A stretch of DNA of 43,058 nucleotides from Edaphobacter sp. (GCA_025462755.1 JAOAPF010000373.1:1-43058), one strand, 5' to 3'; numbered from the stretch's first letter, positions 16,820 through 25,328 are shown. Notes: generated by a model from the letters alone, not told the origin. Numbers and translations are program-made.

Positions 16820-17577
16820 CAGCCAAATCTCCCGGTGATGTAATCTTCCGTTCGCTTGTCCTTCGGATTGGTAAAGATCTTATGGGTTGAATCGAACTCG
16901 ACCATTTTACCGTTGAGGAAGAAGCCGGTGTTTTCCGCGACGCGGGCGGCCTGCTGCATGTTGTGGGTCACGATGACGATGGTGTACTGGGATTTCAACT
17001 GGAAGATGAGGTCTTCGATCTTCGAGGTGGAGACGGGGTCGAGCGCGGAGGCGGGCTCGTCCATGAGGAGAACTTCGGGGTCGACGGCGAGGGCGCGGGC
17101 GATGCACATGCGCTGCTGCTGGCCGCCGGAGAGCGAGGCTCCGGATTTTTTCTTCAGATCATCCTTGACCTCTTCCCAGAGAGCAGCCTGCTTGAGCGAG
17201 CGCTCGACCGTCTCGTCGAGGATGCGGCGGTTGCGAAAGCCGTTGAGCTTGAGGCCGCTGGCGACGTTGTCGTAGATCGACATCGTAGGGAACGGGTTGG
17301 GGCGCTGGAAGACCATGCCGACGCGGCGGCGGATCTCGACGGGCGACGCATCTTTATAGATGTCGATCTCGCCCATCTTGACGATGCCGGTGGCGCGGGC
17401 GATGGGGTTGGTTTCGTGCATGCGGTTGAGGCAACGGACGAAGGTGGATTTGCCGCAGCCGGAGGGACCGATGAGCGCGGTGGCGTGGTTCGCGGGGATG
17501 TGCAGGTTGATGTCCTGCAGGGTGTGATTGGTCCCGTACCATGCGTTCAAATCCTCAACTAAAATGCCGACTCCCAC
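16819..17577 (-). CDS. pstB: Phosphate ABC transporter ATPase PstB
   Basis: This gene encodes 252 residues. The GTG at 17577 is chosen because it overlaps the TAG of pstA by one base (TAGTG), follows a GGGGGGA Shine-Dalgarno and gives the usual family length; a longer frame starting further upstream would lie inside pstA. Motifs: Walker [10 protein letters not shown] (37-45), Q-loop VFQRPNPFP, signature LSGGQQQR, Walker [14 protein letters not shown] and the H-loop VTHNMQQA. The PstB-specific N-terminus LNAWYG and the C-terminal EDYITGRFG ending are clear. It energises phosphate import through the PstC-PstA pore. It sits between pstA and phoU, all with overlapping ends. Confidence 0.97.
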   Translation of the reverse strand: MGVGILVEDLNAWYGTNHTLQDINLHIPANHATALIGPSGCGKSTFVRCLNRMHETNPIARATGIVKMGEIDIYKDASPVEIRRRVGMVFQRPNPFPTMSIYDNVASGLKLNGFRNRRILDETVERSLKQAALWEEVKDDLKKKSGASLSGGQQQRMCIARALAVDPEVLLMDEPASALDPVSTSKIEDLIFQLKSQYTIVIVTHNMQQAARVAENTGFFLNGKMVEFDSTHKIFTNPKDKRTEDYITGRFG

Positions 17578-18503
17578 TAACTTCCCCCCTTGAGTACGCC
17601 GCGGTTGGCAAAGATGCGGACGAGCGTGACGGATACCATGATCATAGCGATAAGTACGAGCGAACCAGCCCACGCGAGGCGATGCCATTCATCATAGGGG
17701 GAGATGGCATAGACATAAATCTGCAGCGGCAGCGCGGCGATGGGTTCGGTGAGCTTCAAACTCCAGAACTGGTTGCCGAAGGCGGTGAAGAGCAGCGGCG
17801 CGGTCTCTCCGGCGACACGGGCGAAGGCCAGCATGCACCCGGTGATGATGCCCGGCGAGGCGGTGCGCAAACTGACTGAAACTACGGTGCGCCACTTGGG
17901 GACACCGAGGCCGAGAGCAGCTTCGCGTATGGCGTGCGGGACGGTGGCGAGCATCTCTTCCGTGGTTCGGGTAATGGTGGGAATCATCATGATGGCGAGG
18001 GCGACACCGCCGGCCAGCGCGGAGAAATGCTTTTGACGAACCACAATGAGCGAGTAGATGGAGATGCCCATCACAATGGATGGAACACCATTGAGCACGT
18101 CGGCGGTAAAGCGGACTGCGGTGGCGAAGGGCTTGCCGCGACCGAACTCCGCAAGGTAGACGCCGGCGGCGATTCCGATCGGAATACCCATGAGGCTGGC
18201 CAGCATCAGGATGATGCCTGAGCCGACGATAGCGTTGGCCATGCCTCCGCCTGGCTCGCCGACAGGAGCCGGGGGCTTGGTGAAAAAGGCGAGGTTGAGC
18301 GAACTTGCGCCTTTGTAGACGAGGTAGAACAGAATCGCGATCAGCGGAATGACGACCGCAATCGTTGCTAGAACGGACAGGCTGCTGACGAAGTAGTTCG
18401 TCGCGTTGCGGCGGATCTTGTTCAGACGCATGGATCTGGTTTGAAAGTCCATGGGTCTGGGCTGATTATTCAGGGGCTGATTGTTGAGGGGCCGTGTGCT
18501 CAT
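17577..18503 (-). CDS. pstA: Phosphate ABC transporter permease PstA
   Basis: This gene encodes 308 residues from the ATG at 18503. A cytoplasmic N-terminal stretch of about 38 residues with a short repeat ([11 protein letters not shown] at 5-15) precedes six transmembrane helices. The binding-protein-dependent permease EAA loop is present as [15 protein letters not shown]. The segments [12 protein letters not shown] and [12 protein letters not shown] are diagnostic for PstA. The protein forms the inner-membrane pore with PstC. It starts one base after the pstC stop and ends overlapping pstB. The N-terminal repeat is unusual but lies outside the membrane domain. Confidence 0.96.
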   Translation of the reverse strand: MSTRPLNNQPLNNQPRPMDFQTRSMRLNKIRRNATNYFVSSLSVLATIAVVIPLIAILFYLVYKGASSLNLAFFTKPPAPVGEPGGGMANAIVGSGIILMLASLMGIPIGIAAGVYLAEFGRGKPFATAVRFTADVLNGVPSIVMGISIYSLIVVRQKHFSALAGGVALAIMMIPTITRTTEEMLATVPHAIREAALGLGVPKWRTVVSVSLRTASPGIITGCMLAFARVAGETAPLLFTAFGNQFWSLKLTEPIAALPLQIYVYAISPYDEWHRLAWAGSLVLIAMIMVSVTLVRIFANRGVLKGGS

Positions 18504-18504
18504 G

Positions 18505-19569
18505 TCAGTGCACCCGGGCCGGAGCGCCGCGTGTCACGGCCCAGACCATGAGACGGGCGATGGCGTTGACGACGATGGTGACGAGAAAGAGCGCGAGGCC
18601 GATTTCGATTAGCGCACTGAGGTAGATGTCGCTGGTGGCCTCGGAGAACTCTCCTGCGATGACGCTGGCGAGGGTGTTGGCAGGGGCGAAGAGAGACTTG
18701 CCAATATCGGGATGATTTCCGATGACCATCGTGACGGCCATGGTTTCTCCGAGCGCGCGGCCCAAGCCAAGCATGATGGCGCCGACGATGCCGATGCGCG
18801 AGTTGCGCAGGACGCCGATGCGAATCATCTCCCACCGCGTGGCGCCGAGCGCGAGCACTGCCTCGCGTTGGCTGTTCGGCACAGCCGTCATGATGTCGCG
18901 GGTCAACGAAGAGATGATGGGAAGAATCATGATGGCGAGGATGATACTCGCTGTAAGCAGACCGACGCCGAAGTTTGGGCCACTGAACAAGCCGGTCCAA
19001 CTCAAGGGTTTCACGAGGAAGGGACCGATCGGGTTGCGCATCAACGGCACGAGGACAAAGACTGCCCAGAGGCCGTAGACGACGCTGGGGATGGCAGCCA
19101 GCAACTCGGTAAGGAAAGAGATCGGTGCGCGGAGCGGGCGCGGACAAAGCTCAGTAAGGAAGACGGCCACACCGAGCGCCAACGGAACCGCCATGAACAA
19201 GGCGAGCAGAGACGTGGCAAGAGTGCCGAAGATGAAGGGCAGCGCGCCGAAGTCGCCAGAGACCGGATCCCACGCCGAGCGAGTGAAAAACTTCCAGCCG
19301 AACGCCACAAGACTGGGCCGGGAGTGAACCACCAGAATACCGAAGATGAAGAGAACGATTGCGAAGATACTGCAGGCGCAGATGAGCATGACTGCGGCGA
19401 AGCTGTTGTCGGCGATGCGACCGCTTCCCCGCTTGCGGAGAAAGTCTCGGATCGGGGAAGGAGATGGATCAATCGCAGCCAGCGCAGGCTCCGGGGAATG
19501 GACCGCAGGCGCGTTGGGCAGGATGGGAGACATAGATTGTGACGGCCTGGGATCTCGTTCGTCAGTCAT
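18505..19569 (-). CDS. pstC: Phosphate ABC transporter permease PstC
   Basis: This gene encodes 354 residues from the ATG at 19569. An N-terminal cytoplasmic tail of about 55 residues, rich in Pro and Ser, is followed by six transmembrane helices. Family segments are FIFGTLATSLLALFMAVPLALGVAVF, ELLAAIPSVVYGLW and the EAA loop REAVLALGATRWEMIRIGVL. It pairs with PstA to form the translocation channel. It is 124 bp downstream of pstS; that gap holds a stable hairpin (19647-19686). Downstream, pstA follows after a single base. Confidence 0.96.
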   Translation of the reverse strand: MTDERDPRPSQSMSPILPNAPAVHSPEPALAAIDPSPSPIRDFLRKRGSGRIADNSFAAVMLICACSIFAIVLFIFGILVVHSRPSLVAFGWKFFTRSAWDPVSGDFGALPFIFGTLATSLLALFMAVPLALGVAVFLTELCPRPLRAPISFLTELLAAIPSVVYGLWAVFVLVPLMRNPIGPFLVKPLSWTGLFSGPNFGVGLLTASIILAIMILPIISSLTRDIMTAVPNSQREAVLALGATRWEMIRIGVLRNSRIGIVGAIMLGLGRALGETMAVTMVIGNHPDIGKSLFAPANTLASVIAGEFSEATSDIYLSALIEIGLALFLVTIVVNAIARLMVWAVTRGAPARVH

Positions 19570-19646
19570 ACATTGGGTTCGGTTCTAGGTGTCGATTGTA
19601 TGGGCTCAACACTCCCACAATGCTCTTGAACCGGTAGAAGAAAGCG

Positions 19647-19686
19647 CGCCACACGGATTTGAAATGCCCGAAAAATCCGTGCGGCG
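19647..19686 (-). promoter_or_regulatory. Long hairpin between pstS and pstC
   Basis: A 14-bp stem with one A/C mismatch (left arm 19647-19660, right arm 19673-19686) encloses a 12-base loop. It begins eight bases after the pstS stop on the minus strand and has no T tract beyond it. In pst operons the binding-protein message is often more abundant than that of the membrane genes, and a hairpin after the first gene that shields the upstream message or partly terminates is the usual cause. The sequence shows the structure; the role is inferred. Confidence 0.6.
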
Positions 19687-19693
19687 ACTCGTG

Positions 19694-20701
19694 CTATTTG
19701 ATCGTTGTGATGCTCTTGCGCACCATGTCCTGCACCTGCTTCGGCAGCGGCGCGTAGCTCAGAGAAGCTGCCTCATTCTCGCCGTGGTCGAGCATCCAGT
19801 TGAGGAACCCAACCAAAGCCTTGGTCTTCGAAGCGTCGCTGGCGTGGGTAGGGATCAACAGCCAGGTGAAGCTGGAGATCGGGTAGGAGTCAGGACCGGG
19901 GGCATTTGTAATCGAGATGCGGTAATCAGGCGGCATGTTCTTGGCTGCGGATGCGGCGGCGGCAGTAACGCCGGCCGTGCTCGCCCTCAGGAACTTGCCG
20001 GATGAGTTTTTCACTGCGCCAAAGGACATCTTGTTCTGCTCGGCATAGATCAACTCGACGTAGCCAAAGGTGTTGGGCGTCTGGCGCACCATGCCGGCAA
20101 CGCCTTCATTTCCCTTTTGGCCGATACCCGTGGGCCATTTGACTGCTGCACCGGCGCCAACCTGTCTCTTGAAATCCGGGCTGACCTTGGACAGGAAATC
20201 GGTAAAGATGAAGGTTGTTCCGCTGCCTTCGGAACGGTAGACCGGCAGAATCTGATTGTTCGGGAGACTGACGCCGGGATTGTCTTTGGCGATGCGGGGA
20301 TCGTTCCAGGTGGCGATCTTACCCGTGTAGATATCTGCGATCACGTCGCCGGAGAAGTTGAGTTCCTTGCTCACTCCAGGAATGTTGTATACCGGAACGA
20401 CAGCGCCGAGGACGGTTGGCAGGGCGATGACCTTGACCTTGGCCGCGGCCAGCTGTTCGTCGGTCATGGTGACGTCGCTGGCACCGAAGTCGACTGTGCC
20501 TTCTGTAACTTGCCGGATGCCGCCGCCCGAGCCGATGGGCTGATAGTTGATCTGCACGCTCGGGTTCTGCTGCTTGTACTCGCTAAACCACTTGGAGTAG
20601 ATGGGATAAGGAAATGTCGCTCCTGCCCCGTTAAGATTTTGTGCGCCGGCTCCTGCCGTCAGAAACACCAAGGCGCCCGCTGCGATAGCTTTCAGATTCA
20701 C
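19694..20701 (-). CDS. pstS: Periplasmic phosphate-binding protein PstS
   Basis: This gene encodes 335 residues. The GTG at 20701 is chosen because it has AGGGGGA about six bases upstream and begins a standard signal peptide (VNLKAIAAGALVFLTAGAGAQ); a TTG at 20743 would add 14 hydrophilic residues in front. The mature protein shows phosphate-binding features: GAGATFPYPIYSKWF, YQPIGSGGGI, VDFGASD, YRSEGSGTTFIFTDFL and WPTGIGQKGNEGV, which match the PstS ligand loops. It captures phosphate for PstCAB. It is first of the pstSCAB-phoU row and lies 106 bp from the phoR stop, a gap containing a candidate PHO box and an inverted repeat, so it probably has its own phosphate-controlled promoter as well as read-through from phoBR. 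Confidence 0.96.
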   Translation of the reverse strand: MNLKAIAAGALVFLTAGAGAQNLNGAGATFPYPIYSKWFSEYKQQNPSVQINYQPIGSGGGIRQVTEGTVDFGASDVTMTDEQLAAAKVKVIALPTVLGAVVPVYNIPGVSKELNFSGDVIADIYTGKIATWNDPRIAKDNPGVSLPNNQILPVYRSEGSGTTFIFTDFLSKVSPDFKRQVGAGAAVKWPTGIGQKGNEGVAGMVRQTPNTFGYVELIYAEQNKMSFGAVKNSSGKFLRASTAGVTAAAASAAKNMPPDYRISITNAPGPDSYPISSFTWLLIPTHASDASKTKALVGFLNWMLDHGENEAASLSYAPLPKQVQDMVRKSITTIK

Positions 20702-20739
20702 TGTTCCCCCTCGGAAAATGCATCGATCTATGCAAATTG

Positions 20740-20758
20740 TCAATACATCACGTATTGA
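20740..20758. promoter_or_regulatory. Inverted repeat in the pstS leader
   Basis: TCAATAC and GTATTGA are perfect 7-base arms around ATCAC. On the minus strand the right-hand part includes TTGACA (20743-20738), a consensus -35 hexamer, but the sequence 17 bases further on (CATTTT) is a weak -10. It could be an operator overlapping the pstS promoter or an RNA hairpin. Confidence 0.4.
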
Positions 20759-20773
20759 GTTTGAGGGGGAATT

Positions 20774-20789
20774 GTTACGGAGAGGTTAC
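20774..20789 (-). promoter_or_regulatory. Candidate PHO box upstream of pstS
   Basis: GTTAC occurs at 20774 and again at 20785, exactly 11 bases apart; on the minus strand this reads GTAAC, six bases, GTAAC. Two direct half-sites at 11-bp period are the hallmark of PhoB/PhoP-family OmpR-type regulators. It is about 73 bases upstream of the pstS start, and the cognate regulator gene is 1.4 kb away. A related repeat lies before phoB at 22960. Confidence 0.55.
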
Positions 20790-20807
20790 ACGGCAGTGAA
20801 AACGGCA

Positions 20808-22196
20808 TTATTCGATGGAAGATAGCGCTTTTGGCAGGGTAAAGATGAAAGTGCTGCCGGCGTTCAGCTCGCTTTCGGCGCGAATGGCGCCGCCGTGGGT
20901 CTGCACCATGTGACGCGCAATAGCAAGGCCCAGGCCAGTGCCGCCGGACTCCCGGGAGCGGGCTTTGTCGACCCGGTAGAAGCGTTCGAAGATGCGGTTG
21001 AGATGCTCGGACGGGATGCCGGGGCCGAAGTCGCGGACACTGAACTCGACGGCGCCCCCGAGGCCAAAGGAGCCGGTGGGGTCCGATACTTCGCGTGCGC
21101 TCACTAAAATTCTGCAGTGGGGTTCGTCGCGGGCCTGGCCGTACTTGATGCCATTTTCGATGAGGTTGCTGAGGACCTGGAGGATGGCGTCGGTGTCGGC
21201 GACAACCTCGGCGGTGGTGGTCTCGCCAATTTCGAGGACGGCCTCAGTGTCCTGAACCAATCCGCTCATCGCCTGCACCGCATCGCGGACGAGGATGTCG
21301 GCGGGGATCGGCGCGGGGTGGAGTTCCTGCTCGGAGGACTCGACGCGTGCCATCACGAGCAGATCCTCCGTGAGGCGATTCATCCGGGTCGCGTTCTTCA
21401 GGATGGTGGAGAGAAATTCGCGAGCTTGGGTGCTGAGGGAGGCTTCGTGGTCGAGCAGCGTCTCGACGTATCCAGAGATGGAGGTGAGCGGGGTGCGGAG
21501 TTCGTGGGAGACGTTGGCGACGAAGTCGCGCTGGGTGCGTTCAACCTGCTCGATCCGGGTGATGTCGTGGAAGACCGCGACCGCGCCGCCACCGGGCATG
21601 GGCGAGACGTTGACCTCGAAGATGCGGCCGGGCACAAGGGAGGTCGAGCGGCCCTCGCTGACGATGCGCTGATCGAGCGCGGTACGGACTGAGTCGAGAA
21701 CTCCGGGGTCGCGGATGGTCTGGACCAGAGCGTGTCCCAGGCGCACGGCGCTGCCGGAGGAGGTGTCCGGAATCAGCCGCTGCATGCGCTGATTGCTCCA
21801 CTGGATCCGGCCCGCCGCGTCAACCGCAACGACGGCATCCTGCATGCTGTCGATCATTGCTTCGAGTTCGCGGCGGCTTTCGGAGGCGCCATTGAGAGCT
21901 CGCTCGACATGGTCAGAGGCAACGGAGATGGCGTGGGCCAACCCGTCGAAGTCGCTGTAGGAGGAATCGATGACACCGACGTGGCGCTTGGGAATCGCAG
22001 CGGTCGAAGCTTCGAGACGCATGATATTTTGCCGCACCGAACGCGCCAGAAAATAGGCGTTGATGGCGGCCCAGGCGATGAGAAGCACGATGTCGAGCAC
22101 CCAGCCGCGTGGGTTGAACCATATCCGCATCGCAACGATCAAGGCCAGCGCGATCGCTATGCGGATAAAGAACGAAAGAAAGAGACCACGCTTCAC
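20808..22196 (-). CDS. phoR: Phosphate sensor histidine kinase PhoR
   Basis: This gene encodes 462 residues from a GTG at 22196, with GAGG six bases upstream. Two N-terminal transmembrane helices (about 7-24 and 31-50) have almost no periplasmic part, as in PhoR. They are followed by a linker, a PAS domain (about 108-215, IDSMQDAVVAVDAAGRI), a DHp domain with the phospho-accepting His231 in VSHELRTPL, and an ATPase domain with N-box NLIENGIKYG, G1 DFGPGIP and G2 GGTGLGLAIA. It has no large sensor domain, consistent with signal reception through PstSCAB-PhoU. It is 27 bp downstream of phoB. All catalytic boxes are intact. Confidence 0.93.
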   Translation of the reverse strand: MKRGLFLSFFIRIAIALALIVAMRIWFNPRGWVLDIVLLIAWAAINAYFLARSVRQNIMRLEASTAAIPKRHVGVIDSSYSDFDGLAHAISVASDHVERALNGASESRRELEAMIDSMQDAVVAVDAAGRIQWSNQRMQRLIPDTSSGSAVRLGHALVQTIRDPGVLDSVRTALDQRIVSEGRSTSLVPGRIFEVNVSPMPGGGAVAVFHDITRIEQVERTQRDFVANVSHELRTPLTSISGYVETLLDHEASLSTQAREFLSTILKNATRMNRLTEDLLVMARVESSEQELHPAPIPADILVRDAVQAMSGLVQDTEAVLEIGETTTAEVVADTDAILQVLSNLIENGIKYGQARDEPHCRILVSAREVSDPTGSFGLGGAVEFSVRDFGPGIPSEHLNRIFERFYRVDKARSRESGGTGLGLAIARHMVQTHGGAIRAESELNAGSTFIFTLPKALSSIE

Positions 22197-22223
22197 GAAC
22201 TGCCTCTATGGTTACCGTTGCCT

Positions 22224-22928
22224 TCAGGCGAGTAGAGCCCTCGGAATCTCAAAGCGATAGCCGGCTCCCCGCATCGTCTTAAGATAGCGCGGCGTTTCGG
22301 CATCTTCCTCGATCTTCTCGCGAATGCGCCGAACGTAGACGTCAACCGAGCGTGGGGTGACGAACCGGGCGTCGCCCCAGACCGCATCGAGCAGGTGGTC
22401 GCGGCTAAAGACTCGCCCCGGGTGGCGGGCAAGGTAGTCGAGGAGACGGAACTCAGTGGCGGTGGTCGTAACCAGCTCGCCATTGACCCGAAGCTGCATG
22501 GCGCTGGCGTCAATCTCAACGTTTTCGAACTTCAGCAGGGAGGGCGAGCTTGGGCGCTCGAAGCGGCGCAGAACGGCCCTGACGCGAGCGACGAGCTCGC
22601 GAGTGGCGAACGGTTTCGTAATGTAGTCGTCGGCACCCATTTCGAGACCGTGAACGCGGTCATTCTCCGCGGCGCGCGCGGTGAGGAAGATGATGGGGAC
22701 GATGCTGAGCGTCGGGTTCAGACGAAGCCTGCGGCAAAGGTCCAGGCCATCGCCGCCGGGAACCATGATATCCAGCAGAAAGAGCGCTGGCGGTTGTCGT
22801 TCCGCATCACTAAGTATCTGATTTATCGCAAGATAGGGGCGAACAGTAAAACCTGCACTTTCGAGATGGTACTGCACCAGGCGGGAGATATCCGCATCGT
22901 CTTCCAACACAAAAATCGTCTGACTCAA
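22224..22928 (-). CDS. phoB: Phosphate response regulator PhoB (OmpR family)
   Basis: This gene encodes 234 residues. The only sensible start is a TTG at 22928 with GAGG about eight bases upstream; no in-frame ATG or GTG precedes the receiver domain. The receiver (1-120) has acidic pocket residues in LEDDAD, phospho-acceptor Asp53 in LLDIMVPGGDG and Lys in DDYITKPF. The winged-helix DNA-binding domain (about 130-230) has TTATEFRLLDYLARHPGRVFSRDHLLDAVWG and VDVYVRRIREKI. It should bind 11-bp-period direct repeats. A candidate site lies just upstream (22960-22976), pointing to autoregulation, and another before pstS. The rare TTG start would lower translation of this regulator. Confidence 0.93.
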   Translation of the reverse strand: MSQTIFVLEDDADISRLVQYHLESAGFTVRPYLAINQILSDAERQPPALFLLDIMVPGGDGLDLCRRLRLNPTLSIVPIIFLTARAAENDRVHGLEMGADDYITKPFATRELVARVRAVLRRFERPSSPSLLKFENVEIDASAMQLRVNGELVTTTATEFRLLDYLARHPGRVFSRDHLLDAVWGDARFVTPRSVDVYVRRIREKIEEDAETPRYLKTMRGAGYRFEIPRALLA

Positions 22929-22959
22929 TTCAGAACCCTCGTGCGAACTCGCAACATGA

Positions 22960-22976
22960 TTAACGTCAGGTTAGCG
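22960..22976 (-). promoter_or_regulatory. Candidate PHO box upstream of phoB
   Basis: TTAACG at 22960 and TTAGCG at 22971 repeat with an 11-base period. On the minus strand the sequence reads TAACCT, five bases, TAAT, matching the pstS site, which reads TAACCT, five bases, TAAC. It is about 32 bases upstream of the phoB TTG, a position compatible with activation or autoregulation. Confidence 0.45.
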
Positions 22977-22998
22977 CAATCTGAATAGGAAGATTGCG
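22975..22998. promoter_or_regulatory. Perfect 8-bp inverted repeat between phoB and a response regulator gene
   Basis: CGCAATCT and AGATTGCG are perfect arms separated by 8 bases, in the 165-bp divergent gap between phoB and the response regulator at 23094. It abuts the candidate PHO box. It could be an operator shared by the divergent genes or the 5' leader hairpin of one of them. Confidence 0.45.
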
Positions 22999-23093
22999 AA
23001 CGTACGATGAATCGTGATGGGAAGCCGGAAATTTGGTCCTCCACGTATACTTTTAGAAGAAATTCTACGCGTCCCTTCGCGTGGCGGAACTCT

Positions 23094-23477
23094 ATGAAAC
23101 TGAACTCTAATGTTGTCCTTTGCGTGGACGACGAAGTGGTCGGGCTCCAAGTCCGGAAGATACTCCTCGAGCGTGCCGGATACCGGGTCCTGACGGCACC
23201 GGATGGCCCATCGGGGTTGGAGATCTTCTGTTCGGAGCCGGTTGATGTCGTAGTGCTCGACTATTCCATGCCAGGCATGCATGGCGGCGACGTTGCGGTG
23301 AGGATGCGCCAGACAAAGCCGCAGGTGCCGATTCTCCTGTTGTCCGCTTATCTGGGCCTGTCACCCGAGGTCACCTCTATGGTGGACCTGTATATGACCA
23401 AGGGGGAGGGTGCGCCCGTGCTGCTCGAAAAACTGGCCAGCCTGCTTCAACCCGTAATTAATGCATCCCAAGAGTAA
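23094..23477 (+). CDS. Single-domain response regulator (CheY-like)
   Basis: This gene encodes 127 residues from the ATG at 23094; a longer frame to 23007 adds 29 residues with no domain character, so I prefer the short form. It is a complete receiver domain and nothing else: acidic pair in VLCVDDE, phospho-acceptor Asp56 in VVVLDYSMPG, Ser in LLLSAY and Lys in YMTKGEG. There is no output domain, so it acts by protein contact or as a phosphate shuttle. It lies 24 bp upstream of the CHASE3 histidine kinase, which is its likely partner. It is divergent from phoB. Confidence 0.88.
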   Translation: MKLNSNVVLCVDDEVVGLQVRKILLERAGYRVLTAPDGPSGLEIFCSEPVDVVVLDYSMPGMHGGDVAVRMRQTKPQVPILLLSAYLGLSPEVTSMVDLYMTKGEGAPVLLEKLASLLQPVINASQE

Positions 23478-23501
23478 AGGCACATTACGGGGCGAGAGGC
23501 T

Positions 23502-25316
23502 GTGAATTTAAGGCAATTCAATAGCGTTCTGCGGCAGGTGTTTCTGCTGCCGGTGGTGGCCCTTCTGGTGGTCGCGGGAGCTCTCTACCTGCAGATCCGG
23601 AACGCCAACGCGACCGTCGACCTGATTCAGGAGTCGGATGCCCGCATCTCGCAGGCGACCCTGGTATCGAAGCTGATCGTCGATGAGGAGTCCGGCCTGC
23701 GCGGCTACGAGACGACCGGCGACGCGCAGTTCCTCCAGCCCTTCACGGAGGCTGAATCGCATGTGCAGAACGAGATTCTGAACCTCAACGCTATGGCAGG
23801 AGCAGACGCAGACATGAAGCACGATCTCACTGATCTGCGCGACTCGCACCAGACGTGGCACGATGGCTTCGCCGTTCCAGTTATTGCCCAGGTCCGTGGA
23901 GGCGGCAAGACCGATGATGTCGCTCTCAATCTTCATGGCAAAGTTCTGATGGACGCGGTCCGTCGCGATCTCAACGACATCATCAAAAAGGCCGAGGATA
24001 GCCGCACACGGCGAATTGCACACTGGCACCAGCAGGTCCATATCATGTTGTTGGTCCTACTGTTTCTGGCGCTCGGCATGGGGATCCTGATTGGATTATT
24101 CACCCGCAATCGGCTGCACACGGTCTCGGCTGCGTACCGGACATCGCTTGAGATATTGGGGCGGCGGGCCGAGGAGCTCTTTCAGTCGGAACAGAAGCTC
24201 CGTACAACGCTCGAGTCCATCGGGGACGGCGTGATCACCTGCGACGCCGCCGGGCATATTCAGATGATGAATCCGGTGGCGCGCGAGCTGACCGGCTGGA
24301 GTCAATCGGAAGCGAATGGACAGCCGCTGGAAAAAGTCTTCCATATCGTCAACGAGACGAGCCGCAAGACAGTGGAAACCCCGGTCTCCAAGGTCAAGCG
24401 GATGAACCGGGTCGTCGGTGTGGCGAACCACACCGTCCTGATCCGCAAGGACGGTACGGAACTGAACATCGCCGATAGCGGCGCGCCGATCCGCGACAAA
24501 AACGGGGAGATCGTCGGAATCGTTCTCGTTTTTCGTGACATTACGATGGAACGCAAGACCCAGGACGCCCTGATCGCAAACGAAAAACTCGCCGTCGCGG
24601 GGCGGCTGGCGGCGACAATCGCGCACGAGATTCATAACCCTCTCGATTCGGTCTCGAATCTGCTCTACCTCATGCGCAACGGTGCGACGCCTGAGGAGTC
24701 CCAGCAATTTATGGACATGGCCGAGCAGGAACTGGCGCGCGTTACGCAGATCAGCCGCGCCATGCTCGGGCTCTATCGCGAATCGAGGGCGCCGGTCGTG
24801 ATTGATTTGAAGGAGATGCTCCAGGAGATTCTTCTGTTAATGGAGCGCCGGTTTATCGAACTGCATGTGAACGTGTCGACCGACATGCCGCAGCCGGTCT
24901 CGGTAGCGGCGTTCCCTGCAGAGTTGCGGCAGGTATTCACCAACCTCATCGCGAATGCCGCTGAGGCGGCAAGCCCGGACGGCCAGGTGAGGGTAAGCAT
25001 CAAACCGCAGGCTGCGGGCGCGTCACCGGCCGGGGACGGCGACGGGACCGGGCAGAAGATGCCGGCCGGAGCGACGGTGATCATCGCCGATAACGGCTCA
25101 GGCATTACGGCGGAGGTGCAGCCCCACCTGTTCCAGCCGTTCTTTACCACTAAAGGGGAGCGCGGAACCGGGCTGGGCCTTTGGGTCAGCCGCGGCATCA
25201 TCAACAAGCACGGCGGCACCATCTCCCTGAAGAGCGACACCAGCCAGGGGGGACACGGCACGGTGGCGAGCGTGTTTCTGGCGACGAATCCAACGATCAA
25301 CGCCGGCGGCGATTAA
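23502..25316 (+). CDS. CHASE3-PAS sensor histidine kinase
   Basis: This gene encodes 604 residues from a GTG at 23502 with GAGAGG just upstream. It has a transmembrane helix (about 13-30), a CHASE3 extracytoplasmic sensor (about 35-175, with the family signature EESGLRGYETTGD), a second helix (about 178-198), a PAS domain (about 228-345, IGDGVITCDAAGHIQMMNP), a DHp helix with His375 in AHEIHNPLDSVSNLL, and an ATPase domain with N-box NLIANAAEAA, G1 IADNGSGI and G2 GTGLGLW. All catalytic boxes are intact. The ligand of the CHASE3 domain is unknown. It probably phosphorylates the single-domain regulator encoded immediately upstream, as the pair are co-oriented and 24 bp apart. Confidence 0.92.
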   Translation: MNLRQFNSVLRQVFLLPVVALLVVAGALYLQIRNANATVDLIQESDARISQATLVSKLIVDEESGLRGYETTGDAQFLQPFTEAESHVQNEILNLNAMAGADADMKHDLTDLRDSHQTWHDGFAVPVIAQVRGGGKTDDVALNLHGKVLMDAVRRDLNDIIKKAEDSRTRRIAHWHQQVHIMLLVLLFLALGMGILIGLFTRNRLHTVSAAYRTSLEILGRRAEELFQSEQKLRTTLESIGDGVITCDAAGHIQMMNPVARELTGWSQSEANGQPLEKVFHIVNETSRKTVETPVSKVKRMNRVVGVANHTVLIRKDGTELNIADSGAPIRDKNGEIVGIVLVFRDITMERKTQDALIANEKLAVAGRLAATIAHEIHNPLDSVSNLLYLMRNGATPEESQQFMDMAEQELARVTQISRAMLGLYRESRAPVVIDLKEMLQEILLLMERRFIELHVNVSTDMPQPVSVAAFPAELRQVFTNLIANAAEAASPDGQVRVSIKPQAAGASPAGDGDGTGQKMPAGATVIIADNGSGITAEVQPHLFQPFFTTKGERGTGLGLWVSRGIINKHGGTISLKSDTSQGGHGTVASVFLATNPTINAGGD

Positions 25317-25328
25317 GTTTTCTTATCC

